Shown: positions 1 through 8,337 of the stretch, piece after piece
How the letters are laid out: each line of letters opens with the position of its first letter
Position numbering within the stretch: the first letter of the stretch is position 1
NCBI RefSeq assembly: GCF_026342435.1
Contig: NZ_JAPEMT010000002.1
Coordinates: forward strand, 992,001-1,056,000
Reading direction: 5' to 3'
Length of the DNA stretch: 64,000 bases
Source of the DNA: Streptomyces sp. NBC_00237
GTDB lineage: Bacteria > Actinomycetota > Actinomycetes > Streptomycetales > Streptomycetaceae
The notes under the pieces: model-generated
Told to the model about the DNA's origin: nothing
Databases searched by the model: none
The model's input: the letters and a program-made list of their open reading frames with translations, nothing else
Translations under genes and position numbers: made by a program

Positions 1-2582
1 TGGTGGACCACGCTCCGACGTACGAGGGCGACCGACTGACGGCCCGTCAGGATCCGCTGTACCGCATCGAGCGGATGGACCTGACCGTCTTCGAGACCGA
101 CGTCTGGGAGCTGGTGCAGGACTTGGAGGTGCTCGGTTCGCTGATGCACAACCTGCCCAAGGACGAGGCCCGCCGCTGGGACATCCTGCGCGCGATCGAG
201 CGCTGTCTGGACGCCGTCGACCTCACCGACGTCGCCGGGTCGGCCGCCCGCGCCCGTACCGAACTGGCCGAGGTGCTGGCCTCCCCCGCCACCCGGTCCG
301 CCCACCGGATCAGCGCGGTCGGGCACGCGCACATCGACTCGGCGTGGCTGTGGCCGCTGCGGGAGACGGTGCGGAAGGTGGCGCGCACCTCCTCGAACAT
401 GGTCGCGCTCATGGACGACCACCCGGAGTTCGTGTTCGCGATGTCCCAGGCGCAGCAGCTCGCCTGGATCAAGGAGCATCGGCCTGAGGTGTTCGCGAAG
501 GTCAAGAAGAAGATCGCGGACGGGCAGTTCGTGCCGGTGGGCGGCATGTGGGTGGAGTCGGACACCAACATGGTCGGCGGGGAGGCGATGGCCCGTCAGT
601 TCCTTTACGGCAAGAAGTTCTTCATGGACGAGTTCGGGATCGAGACCAACGAGGTCTGGCTGCCGGACTCCTTCGGGTACACGGCGGCCATGCCGCAGCT
701 CGTGAAGCTGTCCGGGTCGAAGTGGTTCCTGACGCAGAAGATCTCGTGGTCGCAGGTGAACAAGTTCCCGCACCACACCTTCTGGTGGGAGGGCATCGAC
801 GGCACGCGTGTCTTCACGCACTTCCCGCCGGTCGACACGTACAACTCCGACCTGGGCGGCGAGCAGATGGCGCACGCGGCCCGCAACTACCGGGAGAAGG
901 GGCGGGGTTCGCGTTCGCTGGCTCCGTTCGGCTGGGGGGACGGGGGTGGCGGGCCCACCCGCGAGATGCTGGCGCGGGCGGAACGGCTGCGGGACCTCGA
1001 AGGGTCCCCGAAGGTGACGGTCGAGAAGCCGTCGGCCTTCTTCGCCAAGGCGGAGGCCGAGTATCCGGACGCGCCGGTGTGGGCGGGCGAGCTCTACCTG
1101 GAGCTCCACCGGGGGACGTACACCTCCCAGGCCAAGACCAAGCAGGGCAACCGGCACAGCGAATCGCTGCTGCGGGAGGCCGAGTTGTGGGCGTCCACGG
1201 CGGCGGTGCGCGTACCCGGATACGCCTATCCCCAGGCGGACCTGGAGCGGATCTGGAAGACGGTGCTGCTGCACCAGTTCCACGACATCCTGCCGGGTTC
1301 GTCGATCGCCTGGGTGCACCGGGAGGCCCGGGAGACGTACGCACGGGTGCGGGCGGAGCTGGAGGCGATCACCCTCTCCGCGCAGACGGCCCTCGCCGGG
1401 GACGGCTCGACGCCGCTCGTCTTCAACTCGGCCCCGCACGAACGGAATGCGGTTCCCGCACTGGGAGCGACCGCCTCTCCCGTCCGTACGACGGAGCCCG
1501 TGACGGCCACCCCGAGTGACGGCGGCTTCGAGCTGGCCAACGGGCTGTTGCGCATCACCGTCGACGCGCGCGGACTGGTCACGTCCGCGTACGACGTCGA
1601 GGCGCGACGCGAGTCGGTCGCGCCGGGCCTGGCCGCGAACCTCCTCCAGGTCCACCCGGACTTCCCGAACATGTGGGACGCGTGGGACATCGACGAGTTC
1701 TACCGGCACAACGTCACGGACCTGACCGCCGTCGCGTCGCTCGAACTCGCTTCTTCGGATGCGGAGTTGGCGACAGTGTCGATCACCCGATCCTTCGGGG
1801 AGTCGACGATCGTCCAGCGGCTCACGCTCCGCTCGGGGGCGAAGGTCCTCGACATCGAGACGGACGTGGACTGGCACGAGACGGAGAAGTTCCTGAAGGC
1901 GTCGTTCCCGCTGGACGTGAAGGCGGACCGGTCGGCGGCGGAGACGCAGTTCGGGCACGTCTTCCGGGCCACGCACACCAACACCTCGTGGGAGGCGGCC
2001 AAGTTCGAGATCTGCGCGCACCGTTGGATCCAGGTGGAGGAGCCGGGGTGGGGTGCGGCGGTCGTCAACGACTCGACGTACGGACACGACGTGACGCGTG
2101 ACGTACGGGCGGACGGCGGGCAGACCACGACGGTCCGCCTCTCCCTGCTGCGGGCGCCCCGCTACCCCGACCCGGAGACCGACCAGGGCTCGCACCGGCT
2201 GCGCTTCGCCCTCGCGCCGGGCGCCTCCGTGACGGACGCGGTCCGCGAGGGCCACTGGATCAACCTCCCGGAGCGCACGGTCACGGGCGGTGCGTCGGGC
2301 GTCGAACCGCTCTTCCGGATGTCCGACGACCGCATCGTCGTGGAGGCGGTGAAGCTGGCGGAGGACGGGAGCGGGGACGTGGTCGTACGGCTCTACGAGT
2401 CGGCGGGCGGCCGGGCTTCGGGGACGCTGACGGTGGGCTTCCCGGCGAGGTCGGTCGCGGAGACGGACCTGCTGGAGCGGGCGCTGCCCGAGGCGGGACC
2501 GTACGGGCTGAGTCCGGCGGGCGGCGTGGAGGTGGCGCTGCGGCCCTTCCAGGTCCTGACGCTGAGGATGGCGCGGGGCTGA
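1..2582 (+). CDS. Alpha-mannosidase, GH38 (5' end cut by window edge)
   Basis: Glycoside hydrolase family 38 enzyme that removes alpha-linked mannose from glycans. The visible 859 codons carry the N-terminal metal and active-site motif HIDSAWLWPLRET and the region LPDSFGYTAAMPQL, whose Asp is the family nucleophile. The long C-terminal beta-rich half is typical of the family. The frame is open to the left edge. A GTG at position 3 exists, but bacterial and actinobacterial members are usually near 1000 residues, so roughly 100-150 residues probably lie upstream. No signal peptide is visible, so a cytoplasmic location is likely. It ends shortly before a G-rich tandem repeat and is convergent with the next gene. 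Confidence 0.9.
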   Translation, partial: VDHAPTYEGDRLTARQDPLYRIERMDLTVFETDVWELVQDLEVLGSLMHNLPKDEARRWDILRAIERCLDAVDLTDVAGSAARARTELAEVLASPATRSAHRISAVGHAHIDSAWLWPLRETVRKVARTSSNMVALMDDHPEFVFAMSQAQQLAWIKEHRPEVFAKVKKKIADGQFVPVGGMWVESDTNMVGGEAMARQFLYGKKFFMDEFGIETNEVWLPDSFGYTAAMPQLVKLSGSKWFLTQKISWSQVNKFPHHTFWWEGIDGTRVFTHFPPVDTYNSDLGGEQMAHAARNYREKGRGSRSLAPFGWGDGGGGPTREMLARAERLRDLEGSPKVTVEKPSAFFAKAEAEYPDAPVWAGELYLELHRGTYTSQAKTKQGNRHSESLLREAELWASTAAVRVPGYAYPQADLERIWKTVLLHQFHDILPGSSIAWVHREARETYARVRAELEAITLSAQTALAGDGSTPLVFNSAPHERNAVPALGATASPVRTTEPVTATPSDGGFELANGLLRITVDARGLVTSAYDVEARRESVAPGLAANLLQVHPDFPNMWDAWDIDEFYRHNVTDLTAVASLELASSDAELATVSITRSFGESTIVQRLTLRSGAKVLDIETDVDWHETEKFLKASFPLDVKADRSAAETQFGHVFRATHTNTSWEAAKFEICAHRWIQVEEPGWGAAVVNDSTYGHDVTRDVRADGGQTTTVRLSLLRAPRYPDPETDQGSHRLRFALAPGASVTDAVREGHWINLPERTVTGGASGVEPLFRMSDDRIVVEAVKLAEDGSGDVVVRLYESAGGRASGTLTVGFPARSVAETDLLERALPEAGPYGLSPAGGVEVALRPFQVLTLRMARG

Positions 2583-2603
2583 GGCCGGGGGTGGGTGGGT
2601 TCG

Positions 2604-2654
2604 GGTGGGGCGGGGGTTCAGGCGGGGCGGGGGTTCAGGCGGGGCGGGGGTTCA
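2604..2654. repeat. Three 17-bp G-rich tandem units
   Basis: Units at 2604-2620, 2621-2637 and 2638-2654 read GGYGGGGCGGGGGTTCA; the last two are identical. The array lies between the convergent mannosidase and kinase genes. Its runs of four or five G could form a G-quadruplex on the plus strand. It may act as a transcription barrier, or it may be simple replication slippage. Confidence 0.85.
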
Positions 2655-2705
2655 GGCCGCTGCGCGGGGCGTTTCTCCCCTCCCCGCCCCTCCCCCTGAC
2701 GGTCC

Positions 2706-3263
2706 CTACTTCGCGTGGGCCGCGATGCGGCGGGCGCAGTCCAGGGATTCGGTGTGGGTGGTGTCCACTTCGAGGTCGTAGCGCATTCCCCGGTGCACCA
2801 CCTCCGCCTGGCCCTCGGCCATTCCCCCGGTCCGGTCGCCGCGTGCGATCTCGCGGCCCGCGGCGACGTCGGCGTCGCACCGCACTCCGACCCACAGCAC
2901 CTCGACGTCGCCGCCGAGCGCCCGCTGCCAGCGCTCCTGGGCTTCCCCTCCGCCGAGGAACACCTCGTCCACGATGATCCGCGCCCCGGCCCGTGCCATC
3001 GCCACGACCCCGGCGACCCACGCGTCCTGCAAACGGTTGAACTCCTCGCCCACGGTCACGGTCCCGTCGGCCGCGATCACCAGGCCCTTGCCCGAGCCCG
3101 CCCCCTCGGCCTCGGGCTCGCGCATGGACAGGGGCAGCATGCCGACGAACAGGTCCGTCCCGACGGCCAGCCAGGGGTCGGGCAGGACCGACTGGAGGCA
3201 GCGGACGATGCCCGACTTGCCGGAGCTGGAGCCGCCGTTGAGCACGATCATCTGGGTCTTCAC
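2706..3263 (-). CDS. P-loop small-molecule kinase, chloramphenicol phosphotransferase-like
   Basis: Predicted cytoplasmic nucleotide-dependent phosphotransferase of the CPT-like family. The N-terminus MIVLNGGSSSGKSGIVRCLQ is a Walker A P-loop in the family's characteristic position. A DEVFLGGG stretch follows near the middle and an Arg-rich lid (GREIARGDR) near residue 135. The GTG at 3263 gives a 185-residue protein of family size. An ATG three codons later is an equally good start. A longer open frame to 3515 exists, but its extra part has no family features. Some family members inactivate chloramphenicol, while many Streptomyces paralogues have no known substrate, so a resistance role is not implied. 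It is divergent from the secreted-protein gene. Confidence 0.8.
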   Translation of the reverse strand: MKTQMIVLNGGSSSGKSGIVRCLQSVLPDPWLAVGTDLFVGMLPLSMREPEAEGAGSGKGLVIAADGTVTVGEEFNRLQDAWVAGVVAMARAGARIIVDEVFLGGGEAQERWQRALGGDVEVLWVGVRCDADVAAGREIARGDRTGGMAEGQAEVVHRGMRYDLEVDTTHTESLDCARRIAAHAK

Positions 3264-3406
3264 GGGGGCCACGGTAGGGGGCGACGGGAGGTCGACGCCA
3301 GGCAGTTGAGTCCGTGCGGCCTCGCCCCGAAAAGTTGCAAGCGGAATGACATCCTCCCGTTGTCCGCACCGTACGGATGCGCGATAGTCGGCCTCGATCA
3401 TCAACG

Positions 3407-3422
3407 GGCCGGTTCGCCGGCC
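3407..3422 (+). other. GGCCGG-TTCG-CCGGCC hairpin in leader of the 3442 gene
   Basis: A perfect 6-bp stem closed by a TTCG tetraloop lies 19 bases before the GTG start at 3442 and just before the GGAG ribosome site. In RNA it would be a stable leader hairpin. Its function is unknown. Confidence 0.5.
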
Positions 3423-3441
3423 AGCAAGGATTGGAGACGCC

Positions 3442-3822
3442 GTGAGGCTCAGGAACCTCAGTCGGGCAACTGCTGTCGGATTCGTCGCCGTGGGTGCGAT
3501 GTTGTCGCTTTCCACCTCCGCCTACGCGGCGGACCGCACGGTGAACCTGCCGGACGGCCGCGGCTACTTCAAGCACACCGACGACGGCGACAAATTCACC
3601 GTCTGCGACACCAGGGCCGACGGAGCGGGCGTCACGGGCTTCCTGTGGCGCACCGTGGGCGGCGCGAGCACCGTCGTCATGACCGTCAATGACGGCGGCG
3701 ACGGCGGGTGCGACAGCAAGGTGTACGACGTCAAGGGCACGACCCAGTACAAGATGGAAATCTGCTGGCCGGGCACCAACGACCTCGTGTGCAGGAACTC
3801 GGGATACTTCTCGGAGAGCTGA
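3442..3822 (+). CDS. Small secreted protein of unknown function
   Basis: A 126-residue protein with a clear Sec signal peptide: basic MRLRNLSRA, a hydrophobic core, and an Ala-X-Ala site ending near residue 29 (SAYA|AD). The mature part is about 97 residues. It has four cysteines (in TVCDTR, GGCDSK, EICWPG and LVCRNS) that could form two disulfides, as in many small extracellular Streptomyces proteins. I do not recognise the fold. The GTG start is supported by GGAG at about 3432. It is probably monocistronic: the kinase is divergent on its left and the P450 convergent on its right. Confidence 0.75.
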   Translation: MRLRNLSRATAVGFVAVGAMLSLSTSAYAADRTVNLPDGRGYFKHTDDGDKFTVCDTRADGAGVTGFLWRTVGGASTVVMTVNDGGDGGCDSKVYDVKGTTQYKMEICWPGTNDLVCRNSGYFSES

Positions 3823-3922
3823 TCCTCAGCTGCCCCTCGGCAGCCGGGCGGCGCATCGGCCCGCCCGGCTCGCTGCCCCGCCCGGCGCATCGCCCCGCCC
3901 CGCTCGCCGGTCCGAACAGGCG

Positions 3923-5200
3923 CTAGCTCCGCGCCGCCAGGGAGACCGCCACCGGCAGCTTCTTGATGCCGTTGACGAAGTTGCTGCGCACGCGCGGGAC
4001 GTCGCCCGTCAGCCGGATCGTGTCGATGCGCGGCAGCAGTTCCTCGAAGAGGATCTGGATTTCGAGGCGGGCCAGGGAGTTGCCCAGGCAGAAGTGCGGG
4101 CTGCCCTTGCCGAAGGTGACGTGGTCGATGTTCTCGCGGGTGACGTCGAAGGTGTAGGGGTCGGGGAAGACGTCCTCGTCCCGGTTGCCGGAGGCGAACC
4201 AGAGCACGACCTTGTCGCCCGCCTTGATCTGCTTGCCGCCCAGTTCCGTGTCGCGCGTGGCCGTGCGGCGGAAGTGGTAGACCGGGGACGCCCAGCGCAG
4301 GAACTCCTCCACCGCGCCCGGGATCAGGGACGGGTCGGCCTGGAGTTTGGCCAGTTCCTCCGGGTGCTGGATGAGGGCCAGCATGGAGTGCGAGATGGCG
4401 TGGCGGGTGGTTTCGTTGCCCGCGACGACCAGGAGGAGGAAGTAGTTGTCGAAGTCGGCCGGGCTGAGCGGGACGCCGTCCTTCGGGGTCTGGTTGACCA
4501 GGAGGCTGACCAGGTCCGTACCCTCGCCGCCGCGCCGCTCCTCCGCCAACTTCCGTCCGTACGCGAAGACTTCGAGCGACGCGGGGCTGCGGAAGGGCAG
4601 GTCGCGGTACTGCTCGCTTTCGGAGGAGTGCAGCAGGACGTCCGCGTAGTCCGGGTCGGTGTTGCCGATGATGCGGTTGCCCCAGTCGATGAGCTGCTGG
4701 GTGTCGTCCTCGGGAACGTCGAGCATCCGGGCCAGGACGTTGATGGGGAAGGCGGCGGAGACCTCGTTGACGAAGTCGAAGGAGCCCTTGGCGAGGGCGG
4801 CGTCCAGGGTGCGGCGGGTGAGGAAGCGCAGGAAGTCGCCGTAGGCGGCGACCGCCTTGGACGTGAAGGACTTCTGGAGGAGGCGGCGCATCGCCTGGTG
4901 ACGGAGGCCGTCGGTTTCCAGGAGCGAGCGGCGGATGGCGATCTGGTCGTCGTCCACCTCTTCGAGGTTGGTGAAGCGGGTGGAGGTGTACGTCTCCGGA
5001 TCGCGGTCCACGGCGACGATGTCGGCATGCCGGGTGACCGCCCAGAAGCCGCTGTTCGGGGCGGGTTCGATCTGCCAGTGGACGGGGTCCTCGCGGCGCA
5101 GGGTGTCCAGCATCCGCCAGGGGGTCTCGCCGTCGAGGAACTTGTCCGGGTCGGCCAGGTCCACGGCCGAGAGAGGGAGGGGCGGCAGGGGTTCAAGCAT
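3923..5200 (-). CDS. Cytochrome P450, CYP124/125-like
   Basis: Soluble bacterial class I P450 monooxygenase of 425 residues. The heme-binding loop FGKGSPHFCLGNSLARLE places the thiolate ligand at about Cys371. The I-helix oxygen-activation motif is AGNETTRH, and an ExxR-type helix segment (EEFLRWASP) is present. The C-terminal RSNFVNGIKKLPV recalls the actinobacterial CYP124/125/142 group. The substrate cannot be read from sequence. It lies 21 bp downstream of the GS-like gene in the same direction, with its own CAGGAG site, so the two form an operon. The divergent ferredoxin and reductase genes are its likely redox partners. The context suggests oxidation of an amine or of its gamma-glutamyl amide rather than of a sterol. 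Confidence 0.92.
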   Translation of the reverse strand: MLEPLPPLPLSAVDLADPDKFLDGETPWRMLDTLRREDPVHWQIEPAPNSGFWAVTRHADIVAVDRDPETYTSTRFTNLEEVDDDQIAIRRSLLETDGLRHQAMRRLLQKSFTSKAVAAYGDFLRFLTRRTLDAALAKGSFDFVNEVSAAFPINVLARMLDVPEDDTQQLIDWGNRIIGNTDPDYADVLLHSSESEQYRDLPFRSPASLEVFAYGRKLAEERRGGEGTDLVSLLVNQTPKDGVPLSPADFDNYFLLLVVAGNETTRHAISHSMLALIQHPEELAKLQADPSLIPGAVEEFLRWASPVYHFRRTATRDTELGGKQIKAGDKVVLWFASGNRDEDVFPDPYTFDVTRENIDHVTFGKGSPHFCLGNSLARLEIQILFEELLPRIDTIRLTGDVPRVRSNFVNGIKKLPVAVSLAARS

Positions 5201-5221
5201 CTGGGTGCGCTCCTGAAAGGC

Positions 5222-6667
5222 TTAGAGGTGGTACGCGTACTCGCCGAACTCCCAGTCGGTGACGTGCTGTTGGAAGCGTTCGACCTCGTTGCGCTTGTAG
5301 GCGAGGAAGGTGGACGTGAAGTCCTTGCCGAGGAGTTCCGTGAGGGGGCCGTCGGCGACCAGGGCGTCCAGCGCGGCGGGGAGGGAGGCGGGGAGCTGGG
5401 GGGCCTTGCTGACGTCGTAGCCGTAACCCTCAAGGGGGGCGGGGGGCTCTTCGCCCGCGCGGATGCCCAGGAGGGCGGCGGCCAGGGTCGACGCGATGAC
5501 CAGGTACGGGTTGGCGCTGGCGTCGCCGAGGCGGATCTCGAGGCGGGAGGCCGAGCCGCGCTCCGGCGGTATGCGGAGCATGGCGCTGCGGTTGTCGAGG
5601 CCCCAGTCGATCAGCCAGGGGGCGAGGGTGTCGGGGCCGAAGCGCTTGTAGGAGTTGATGGTGGGGTTCTGGAGAGCCGCGAGCGCGGGGGCGTGGGCGA
5701 GGATTCCGGCGATGGCGTGGCGGGCCGGGCCGGAGAGGCCGTGCGGGGCCGACGCGTCGTCGAAGGCGTTCTGGCCGGTGGTGTCGGAGACCGCCGAGAG
5801 GTGGATGTGGAAGCCCGAACCACCCTCGTCGTTGAAGGGCTTGGCCATGAAGGTGGCCAACTTCCCTTCCCTGCGGGCGAGTTCCTTGACGGCCGCCTTG
5901 AAGCGGAAGCCCCGGTCGGCCGCGTCGAGAGCCTCGGAGTGGTCGAGGTTGATCTCGAACTGACCGCTGCTGTACTCGTGGTTGCCCGCCGTGACGCGCA
6001 GCCCGAGGTCGCGCAGGCTGCGGATCGTACGGAGCAGGTGGCGGTCCGGGTCGCCGCGCAGGCCCGCCGTGTAGATGTTGCCGGGGGCCTCGGCGTAACG
6101 GCGCCAGCCGGTGGGGGTGCCGGGGGCCTCCTCGCAGAGGAAGTATTCGAGTTCGGGGCCGACGACGGGCACCAGGCCGTACTCGGCCCAGGCATCCAGG
6201 ACCCGCTGGAGGACGCCGCGCGGGGACTCCGGGGCGCGCTCGCCGGTCGCCGGGTCGGTCGCCTCGCCCAGGCACGAGGCGACGCCCGGCTCCCAGGGCA
6301 GCGCGACGAGGGTGGAGAGGTCGGGCTTGACGAGGATGTCGGGCAGTCCGGCGTCCAGGCCGCCCGCCACGTCGACCGTGTCGCCGCGCGGGGAGGTGTG
6401 GTAGACGGCGCGGCAGAAGGCCAGGCCGTGACCGAGCGCCGAGGGCAGGTGCTCGACGAGGATGTCACGGGCCCGGTCTGTGCCGAGGAGGTCGGGGAAG
6501 GTCACGCGTACGACATCTATCTCGTCGCCCTGGGCGGCCAGCCGCTCCAGGGGCTCGCGGGCCTGCGGGGGCAGCGCGGCGTAGCGGGTGGCGGCTGCCG
6601 GTGCGGAAGCGGCCGCCGCATGCGAGGGCGACGGGGACTGCTGAGCGCTCACCGGTGAATCCTCCAT
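5222..6667 (-). CDS. Glutamine-synthetase-like gamma-glutamyl-amine ligase (PuuA/GlnA-paralogue type)
   Basis: ATP-dependent ligase of the GS superfamily, 481 residues from the ATG at 6667, which has GGAG 9 bases upstream. GS hallmarks are in order: PELEYFL (glutamate and metal binding), GNHEYSSGQFEIN, GSGFHIHLS, NSYKRFGPD, and RIPPERGSASRLEIRL with the metal-binding Glu. The extended N-terminus, the absence of the GlnA adenylylation-site context, and the P450 and ferredoxin neighbours fit the paralogues that ligate glutamate to amines (polyamines, ethanolamine, isopropylamine, aniline) rather than ammonium. PuuC- and PuuD-like genes at 25985-28203 could complete such a pathway. It is the first gene of the leftward operon with the P450. 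The divergent promoter carries a palindromic operator candidate. The amine substrate is unknown. Confidence 0.82.
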   Translation of the reverse strand: MEDSPVSAQQSPSPSHAAAASAPAAATRYAALPPQAREPLERLAAQGDEIDVVRVTFPDLLGTDRARDILVEHLPSALGHGLAFCRAVYHTSPRGDTVDVAGGLDAGLPDILVKPDLSTLVALPWEPGVASCLGEATDPATGERAPESPRGVLQRVLDAWAEYGLVPVVGPELEYFLCEEAPGTPTGWRRYAEAPGNIYTAGLRGDPDRHLLRTIRSLRDLGLRVTAGNHEYSSGQFEINLDHSEALDAADRGFRFKAAVKELARREGKLATFMAKPFNDEGGSGFHIHLSAVSDTTGQNAFDDASAPHGLSGPARHAIAGILAHAPALAALQNPTINSYKRFGPDTLAPWLIDWGLDNRSAMLRIPPERGSASRLEIRLGDASANPYLVIASTLAAALLGIRAGEEPPAPLEGYGYDVSKAPQLPASLPAALDALVADGPLTELLGKDFTSTFLAYKRNEVERFQQHVTDWEFGEYAYHL

Positions 6668-6670
6668 GTC

Positions 6671-6684
6671 GTTTGACTCCAAAA
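6671..6684. promoter_or_regulatory. Weaker copy of the RTTTGANNYCRAAM motif
   Basis: GTTTGACTCCAAAA matches the 14-bp motif seen at 6779, 14273 and 28277. It overlaps the ribosome site of the GS-like gene (GGAG on the minus strand), so part of the match may be coincidence. Confidence 0.35.
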
Positions 6685-6772
6685 GATATGCAGGCTCCCG
6701 ACATGGGGACAAGGGGTGGGAGGCAACTTTCCCCACCTTCACACGACTGTTGACCGGCCGGGCCCGGGGGTT

Positions 6773-6798
6773 TAACTTGTTTGAACTCAAACGAGTTA
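6773..6798. promoter_or_regulatory. 26-bp imperfect palindrome, candidate MarR operator
   Basis: The core GTTTGAACTCAAAC (6779-6792) is flanked by TAACT on the left and AGTTA on the right, so the inverted symmetry extends over 26 bp with few mismatches. It sits almost exactly midway between the divergent GS-like (start 6667) and ferredoxin (start 6906) genes. It could therefore control both operons. The same core occurs before marR (14273) and before the PuuC-like gene (28277). Confidence 0.65.
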
Positions 6799-6905
6799 GT
6801 GAATGGATTCCTCAGAGACCCTTCGTGCTTCCCCGTAGGCGGTCGTGCGGGCGATCCACTCGCTCTCGCACCTGCGGCCCCCACTTCTCCCGAGAGGACC
6901 ACCCC

Positions 6906-7094
6906 ATGAAGGTCGTCGTGGACATGGACGTCTGCAAGGACCACGGGCAGTGCGCCTTCGCGTCCCCGGAAGTCTTCCGACTCAGCGACGAGGGACGGCT
7001 GTTGTACGTCGCCGAGCCCGACGAGTCGCTGCGCGAGGACGTCGAGGACGCGGCGGACGTCTGCCCCCTCCAGGCCATCACCATCGAGGACTGA
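6906..7094 (+). CDS. Single-cluster ferredoxin for P450
   Basis: A 62-residue acidic ferredoxin of the actinobacterial P450-partner type. It begins MKVVVDMDVCKDHGQCAFASPEVF and ends DVCPLQAITIED. The three cysteines (CX5C near residues 10-16, and the Cys-Pro near residue 53) with a His in the spacer fit a [3Fe-4S] cluster. A GAGAGGA ribosome site supports the ATG at 6906. An open frame extends upstream of it, but that part overlaps the intergenic operator region. It lies 7 bp before the reductase gene and is divergent from the GS-P450 operon. It would pass electrons from the reductase at 7102 to the P450 at 3923. Confidence 0.9.
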   Translation: MKVVVDMDVCKDHGQCAFASPEVFRLSDEGRLLYVAEPDESLREDVEDAADVCPLQAITIED

Positions 7095-7101
7095 CCCGCG
7101 C

Positions 7102-8337
7102 ATGAGCACTACCGATCGCATCGTCGTCGCCGGGGCTTCCCTCGGTGGACTGCGCACGGCCGAGCAGTTGCGCAGGGCCGGATTCGTCGGGGAGATCGTC
7201 GTCGTCGGCGACGAACCCCACATGCCCTACAACCGTCCGCCCCTCTCCAAAGAAGTCCTCGCCGGGAAGGCCGGCTTCGCCTCGCTTGCCTTCCGGCCGA
7301 AGGCCGCCGTGGCCGACGTGGTCTGGCGGCTGGGCGCGGGCCCGGGCTCGGGCGTCGTCGCGGCGGACCTCGCCGGGCGGACCGTACGGCTCGGCGACGG
7401 GGAGTCGCTGGCGTACGACGGGCTGGTCGTGGCCACCGGACTGCGGCCCCGGCGGCTCGATGTGCCAGGTCCGGCCGGAGGCCGGTACACCGTGCGCACC
7501 CTTGACGACGCCAGGGCGTTGCAGGGCGCGCTCCGGCCGGGCGCGCGGGTGGTCGTCGTCGGCGCGGGCTTCATCGGCTGCGAGGTCGCCGCGACCGCGC
7601 GGGGCCTGGGCGCCGAGGTGACCGTCGTTGAGCCGGAGCCGCTGCCGCTGGTGCGTGCGCTGGGTGAACTGCTCGCGCGGGCGCTGCTGGCCAGGCACCG
7701 GGCCGAGGGGGTTCGCTTCGCTCTCGGGCGTACGGTCAGTCGATTTGTCGGTACGGAGGAGCGGGTCGGCGGGGTCGTGCTGGACGACGGGACGCGGGTC
7801 GCCGCCGATGTCGTGGTCGAGGCGGTCGGATCGCTGCCGAACGTGGAGTGGCTGGCGGGGAACGGGCTCGATCTGCGGGACGGCGTGCTGTGCGACGCGC
7901 GGTTGCGGGTGGTCGGGGCGCCGGAGGGCGTGGTGGCCGTCGGGGACGTCGCCCAGTTTCCCCATCCTCGGTACGACGGTGTGGCGCGGCGCGTCGAGCA
8001 CTGGTCGGTGCCCGGGGACAGCGCCAAGCACGCCGCGAAGGTGCTGGTCGGGGAGGGGCGGGAGGCGTTCGCGCCGTTGCCTTCCTTCTGGTCCGACCAG
8101 TACGCGTACCGGATCCAGTCGTTCGGGGCGCCCGGGCTGGGGGTGGCCGATGTGCGGGTGCTGGACGGGGATCCGGTCGGAGACCCGGACGGGGACGTGC
8201 TGGTCGGGTACCACGACCGGGGCGGGCGGCTCGTGGGAGTCGCGGCGCTGGGTGGGGCCGGAGTGGTGGCGCGGGCCGCGACCTACCGGGCCGAGTTGAC
8301 TTCTGACACTTCCGCAACTCAAGGAGCACTGACGTGA
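7102..8337 (+). CDS. FAD-dependent NAD(P)H-ferredoxin reductase
   Basis: A 411-residue flavoprotein of the putidaredoxin-reductase type. The N-terminal FAD-binding motif is VVAGASLGGLRTAEQLRRAG, followed by PYNRPPLSKE. The second Rossmann motif for NAD(P)H is VVVGAGFIGCEVAATARGLG, and the FAD-contacting GVVAVGDVAQF follows. The C-terminal domain resembles the family dimerisation and reductase C domain. It is translationally coupled: its TGA overlaps the GTG of the next gene by 4 bp. With the ferredoxin immediately upstream and the P450 divergent, it completes a three-component monooxygenase system. Confidence 0.92.
   Translation: MSTTDRIVVAGASLGGLRTAEQLRRAGFVGEIVVVGDEPHMPYNRPPLSKEVLAGKAGFASLAFRPKAAVADVVWRLGAGPGSGVVAADLAGRTVRLGDGESLAYDGLVVATGLRPRRLDVPGPAGGRYTVRTLDDARALQGALRPGARVVVVGAGFIGCEVAATARGLGAEVTVVEPEPLPLVRALGELLARALLARHRAEGVRFALGRTVSRFVGTEERVGGVVLDDGTRVAADVVVEAVGSLPNVEWLAGNGLDLRDGVLCDARLRVVGAPEGVVAVGDVAQFPHPRYDGVARRVEHWSVPGDSAKHAAKVLVGEGREAFAPLPSFWSDQYAYRIQSFGAPGLGVADVRVLDGDPVGDPDGDVLVGYHDRGGRLVGVAALGGAGVVARAATYRAELTSDTSATQGALT

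Noticed and set aside
2706..3263. Dedicated chloramphenicol-resistance gene
   Set aside because: The P-loop family is recognisable, but most such Streptomyces paralogues have no known substrate and nothing nearby indicates chloramphenicol.
3689..6658. A 989-codon open frame on the plus strand
   Set aside because: It is antisense to the P450 and GS-like genes. It arises from high third-position GC, has no ribosome site and no family motifs.
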